This document shows, one piece after another, positions 62,721-64,000 of a stretch of DNA of 64,000 bases. Each line of letters begins with the position of its first letter. Position 1 is the first letter of the stretch. A program made the translations under genes and the position numbers. Below the pieces are notes generated by a model. It did not search any database. It saw only the letters and a program-made list of their open reading frames with translations, and was not told the DNA's origin. The stretch spans positions 7,293-71,292 of the forward strand of contig VSNR01000002.1 in assembly GCA_009774345.1 (NCBI GenBank). The letters are read 5' to 3'. Source of the DNA: Lachnospiraceae bacterium. GTDB taxonomy: Bacteria > Bacillota > Clostridia > Lachnospirales > Lachnospiraceae.

Positions 62721-63713
62721 TCACTCATCCCTGCCGCCTGCCAGAAACTCCACATACTTGCCTGTGCCGATGGCAACTGCCGTCATAGGGTCTTCCGCAG
62801 TCATTGTATTGATTCCTGTTCTGGACTCAATCAGGTCTTCTAACCCGCAGAGCAGGCTGCCGCCTCCTGTGAGCACGATTCCTCTGTCTGCGATATCCGC
62901 TGCCAGCTCAGGCGGTGTCTTCTCCAGCACACTGTGTATCGTATCAATGATCTGGGAAGTCGTCTCGCGCAGCGCCTCCTCTGTCTCGTCGGAGGATACC
63001 CTGATCGTCTTAGGCAGACCTGTCACGAGGTTGCGCCCCCTGACATCCATATAATCGACTTCTGGTCTCTTAAATGCTGAACCTATTTTAATTTTAATAT
63101 CTTCTGCTGTTCTCTCACCAATCAATAGATTGTGTTTCTTTCTCATATATCTGACGATCGCTTCATCGAAGTCATCGCCTGCGACCTTAATGGATGCACT
63201 GACCACCGTGCCGCCCAGAGAGATCACCGCGATATCCGAGGTACCGCCGCCGATATCGACAATCATGTTCCCGCAGGGTTTTGAAATATCAATGCCGGCA
63301 CCGATCGCTGCGGCAATCGGCTCCTCTATGATCTTGACATCCCGCGCGCCCGCCTGATACGTCGCATCCTCAACCGCTTTCTTCTCCACCTCCGTGACAC
63401 CGCTTGGCACACAGACGGCAATGATCGGTTTCCTGAATGTCTTCCTGCCCAGCGCCTTCTGAATAAAGTGCTTCATCATCTGCTCTGTCACTTTATAATC
63501 AGAAATAACGCCCTGCCTGAGTGGTCTGACTGCCACGATATTGCCCGGCGTCCTGCCCAGCATCAGACGTGCATCCTCTCCGATGGCTTTAATCTTCTGT
63601 GTATCTCTGTCAAAGGCAACAACTGAAGGCTCCTTCAGCACGACGCCCTTTCCTCTGATGTAAACTAAAATACTTGCGGTTCCAAGGTCGATTCCTATAT
63701 CTGTGTATTGCAT
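62721..63713 (-). CDS. mbl: MreB-family actin-like protein (Mbl type)
   Basis: A protein of 330 residues. It has the phosphate 1 motif DLGTAS near 9-14, the phosphate 2 motif VDIGGGTSDIAVIS near 159-172, and the adenosine motif VLTGGGSLL near 285-293. MreB-family filaments guide lateral cell-wall synthesis. Assignment to Mbl rests on the flgF-flgG neighbours, the mbl-flhO-flhP order of B. subtilis. AAAGGGG lies nine bases before the ATG, and a strong promoter is upstream. Confidence 0.93.
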   Translation of the reverse strand: MQYTDIGIDLGTASILVYIRGKGVVLKEPSVVAFDRDTQKIKAIGEDARLMLGRTPGNIVAVRPLRQGVISDYKVTEQMMKHFIQKALGRKTFRKPIIAVCVPSGVTEVEKKAVEDATYQAGARDVKIIEEPIAAAIGAGIDISKPCGNMIVDIGGGTSDIAVISLGGTVVSASIKVAGDDFDEAIVRYMRKKHNLLIGERTAEDIKIKIGSAFKRPEVDYMDVRGRNLVTGLPKTIRVSSDETEEALRETTSQIIDTIHSVLEKTPPELAADIADRGIVLTGGGSLLCGLEDLIESRTGINTMTAEDPMTAVAIGTGKYVEFLAGGRDE

Positions 63714-63862
63714 GGCTGTGTGCCCCTTTCTTTCTGATCAAATTTGTTTAAAACGGTACCATCCTGCTATTTATCATGAGTTCTGTCTCATCTTCTACTG
63801 ATAATTTAGTATTCCCATAACAGTTATATCTATTTACTGCAATGACATACTATAACTAAGCC

Positions 63863-63890
63863 ATTATACCCTAATTTAACCAATTTTCAA
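63863..63890 (-). promoter_or_regulatory. SigmaA-type promoter of mbl and the flagellar rod genes
   Basis: On the minus strand TTGAAA (63890-63885), 16 bases, then a perfect TATAAT (63868-63863). Transcription would start near 63855, leaving a leader of about 140 bases before mbl. The rest of the 287-base region 63714-64000 is AT-rich and holds no gene that I can see; a short ACCGAT/ATCGGT hairpin at 63950-63974 might end an upstream unit. Confidence 0.7.
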
Positions 63891-64000
63891 AGGGGTTTCA
63901 CACTTTTTTTACAATAAAAACTTTGGAAACCTCAAAAAATGCCATCAAAACCGATTTACATGAACTATATCGGTCATTTTTTCACAATACTTTAGTTATT

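Noticed and set aside
63950..63974. ACCGAT/ATCGGT inverted repeat followed by a short T run on the minus strand.
   Set aside because: The stem is only six base pairs with a 13-base loop, too weak to call a terminator without the upstream gene.
1..64000. tRNA, rRNA, CRISPR arrays, insertion sequences or prophage genes.
   Set aside because: I saw no tRNA-like cloverleaf, repeat-spacer array, transposase motif or phage structural gene in the window. The only foreign-looking part is the ATPase/TOPRIM segment, which has no visible terminal repeats.

Overview
The window suggests a flagellated, endospore-lineage member of the Clostridia, most likely Lachnospiraceae. This is inferred from gene content and order: an mbl-flgF-flgG run, recD2-comFC-yvyF, cdaA-cdaR-glmM, an HPr gene, a stand-alone Spo0A DNA-binding domain, strong AGGAGG ribosome binding sites and ATGA-type overlaps. 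Base composition looks moderate, near 50% G+C by eye, and is higher in the glycan genes than in the housekeeping block. Every supported gene lies on the minus strand, so transcription runs from high to low coordinates.

Housekeeping block (about 51.7-64 kb): mbl-type mreB, two rod/hook-type flagellar proteins and a rod-binding protein, closed by an intrinsic terminator at 60.5 kb. Next come recD2, comFC, a YvyF-like zinc protein, two membrane proteins, the c-di-AMP cyclase cdaA, its regulator cdaR, glmM and ptsH, closed by a hairpin at 51.74 kb.

Glycan block (1-51.7 kb): a surface-polysaccharide or protein-glycosylation locus of about 50 kb. Promoter-like sequences divide it into units. (a) rmlD alone. 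(b) gmd and fcl (GDP-L-fucose), a free Spo0A_C regulator, two GT2 enzymes, a WbaP-type initiating phosphoglycosyltransferase, a chain-length protein carrying a kinase-like domain without a Walker A motif, an EpsG-type polymerase, further GT2/GT4 enzymes and a sialyltransferase-like enzyme. (c) An AT-richer two-gene ATPase/TOPRIM module that resembles phage defence. (d) A PglK-like ABC flippase, a GT2, and an MBOAT/SGNH O-acylation pair. (e) A nine-gene pseudaminic acid operon (pseB, C, F, I, H, formyltransferase, PIG-L deacetylase, pseG) ending in a 961-residue acyltransferase/GT-C fusion. (f) A wecE aminotransferase, GT-C, GNAT and ArnC-like GT2 set. (g) A large O-antigen-ligase-like protein followed by pglF, pglE, pglC, a PLP fold-II enzyme, an ATP-grasp ligase, a PglA-like GT4, tviB, a GT-C protein, tviC, a polysaccharide deacetylase-like protein and GT4 enzymes.

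Together these genes could supply GDP-fucose, CMP-pseudaminic acid derivatives, UDP-4-amino-4,6-dideoxy-GlcNAc, UDP-GalNAcA and a dTDP-4-amino-4,6-dideoxyhexose. They also provide two initiating transferases, a polymerase, an ABC flippase and a ligase. At least two different lipid-linked glycans are therefore probably made here. The most unusual parts are the hidden defence-like pair, the PLP/ATP-grasp pair where pglD would be expected, the deacetylase/formyltransferase insertion in the pse operon, the acyltransferase/GT-C fusion and the free Spo0A_C protein. Every gap between genes is shorter than 300 bases.
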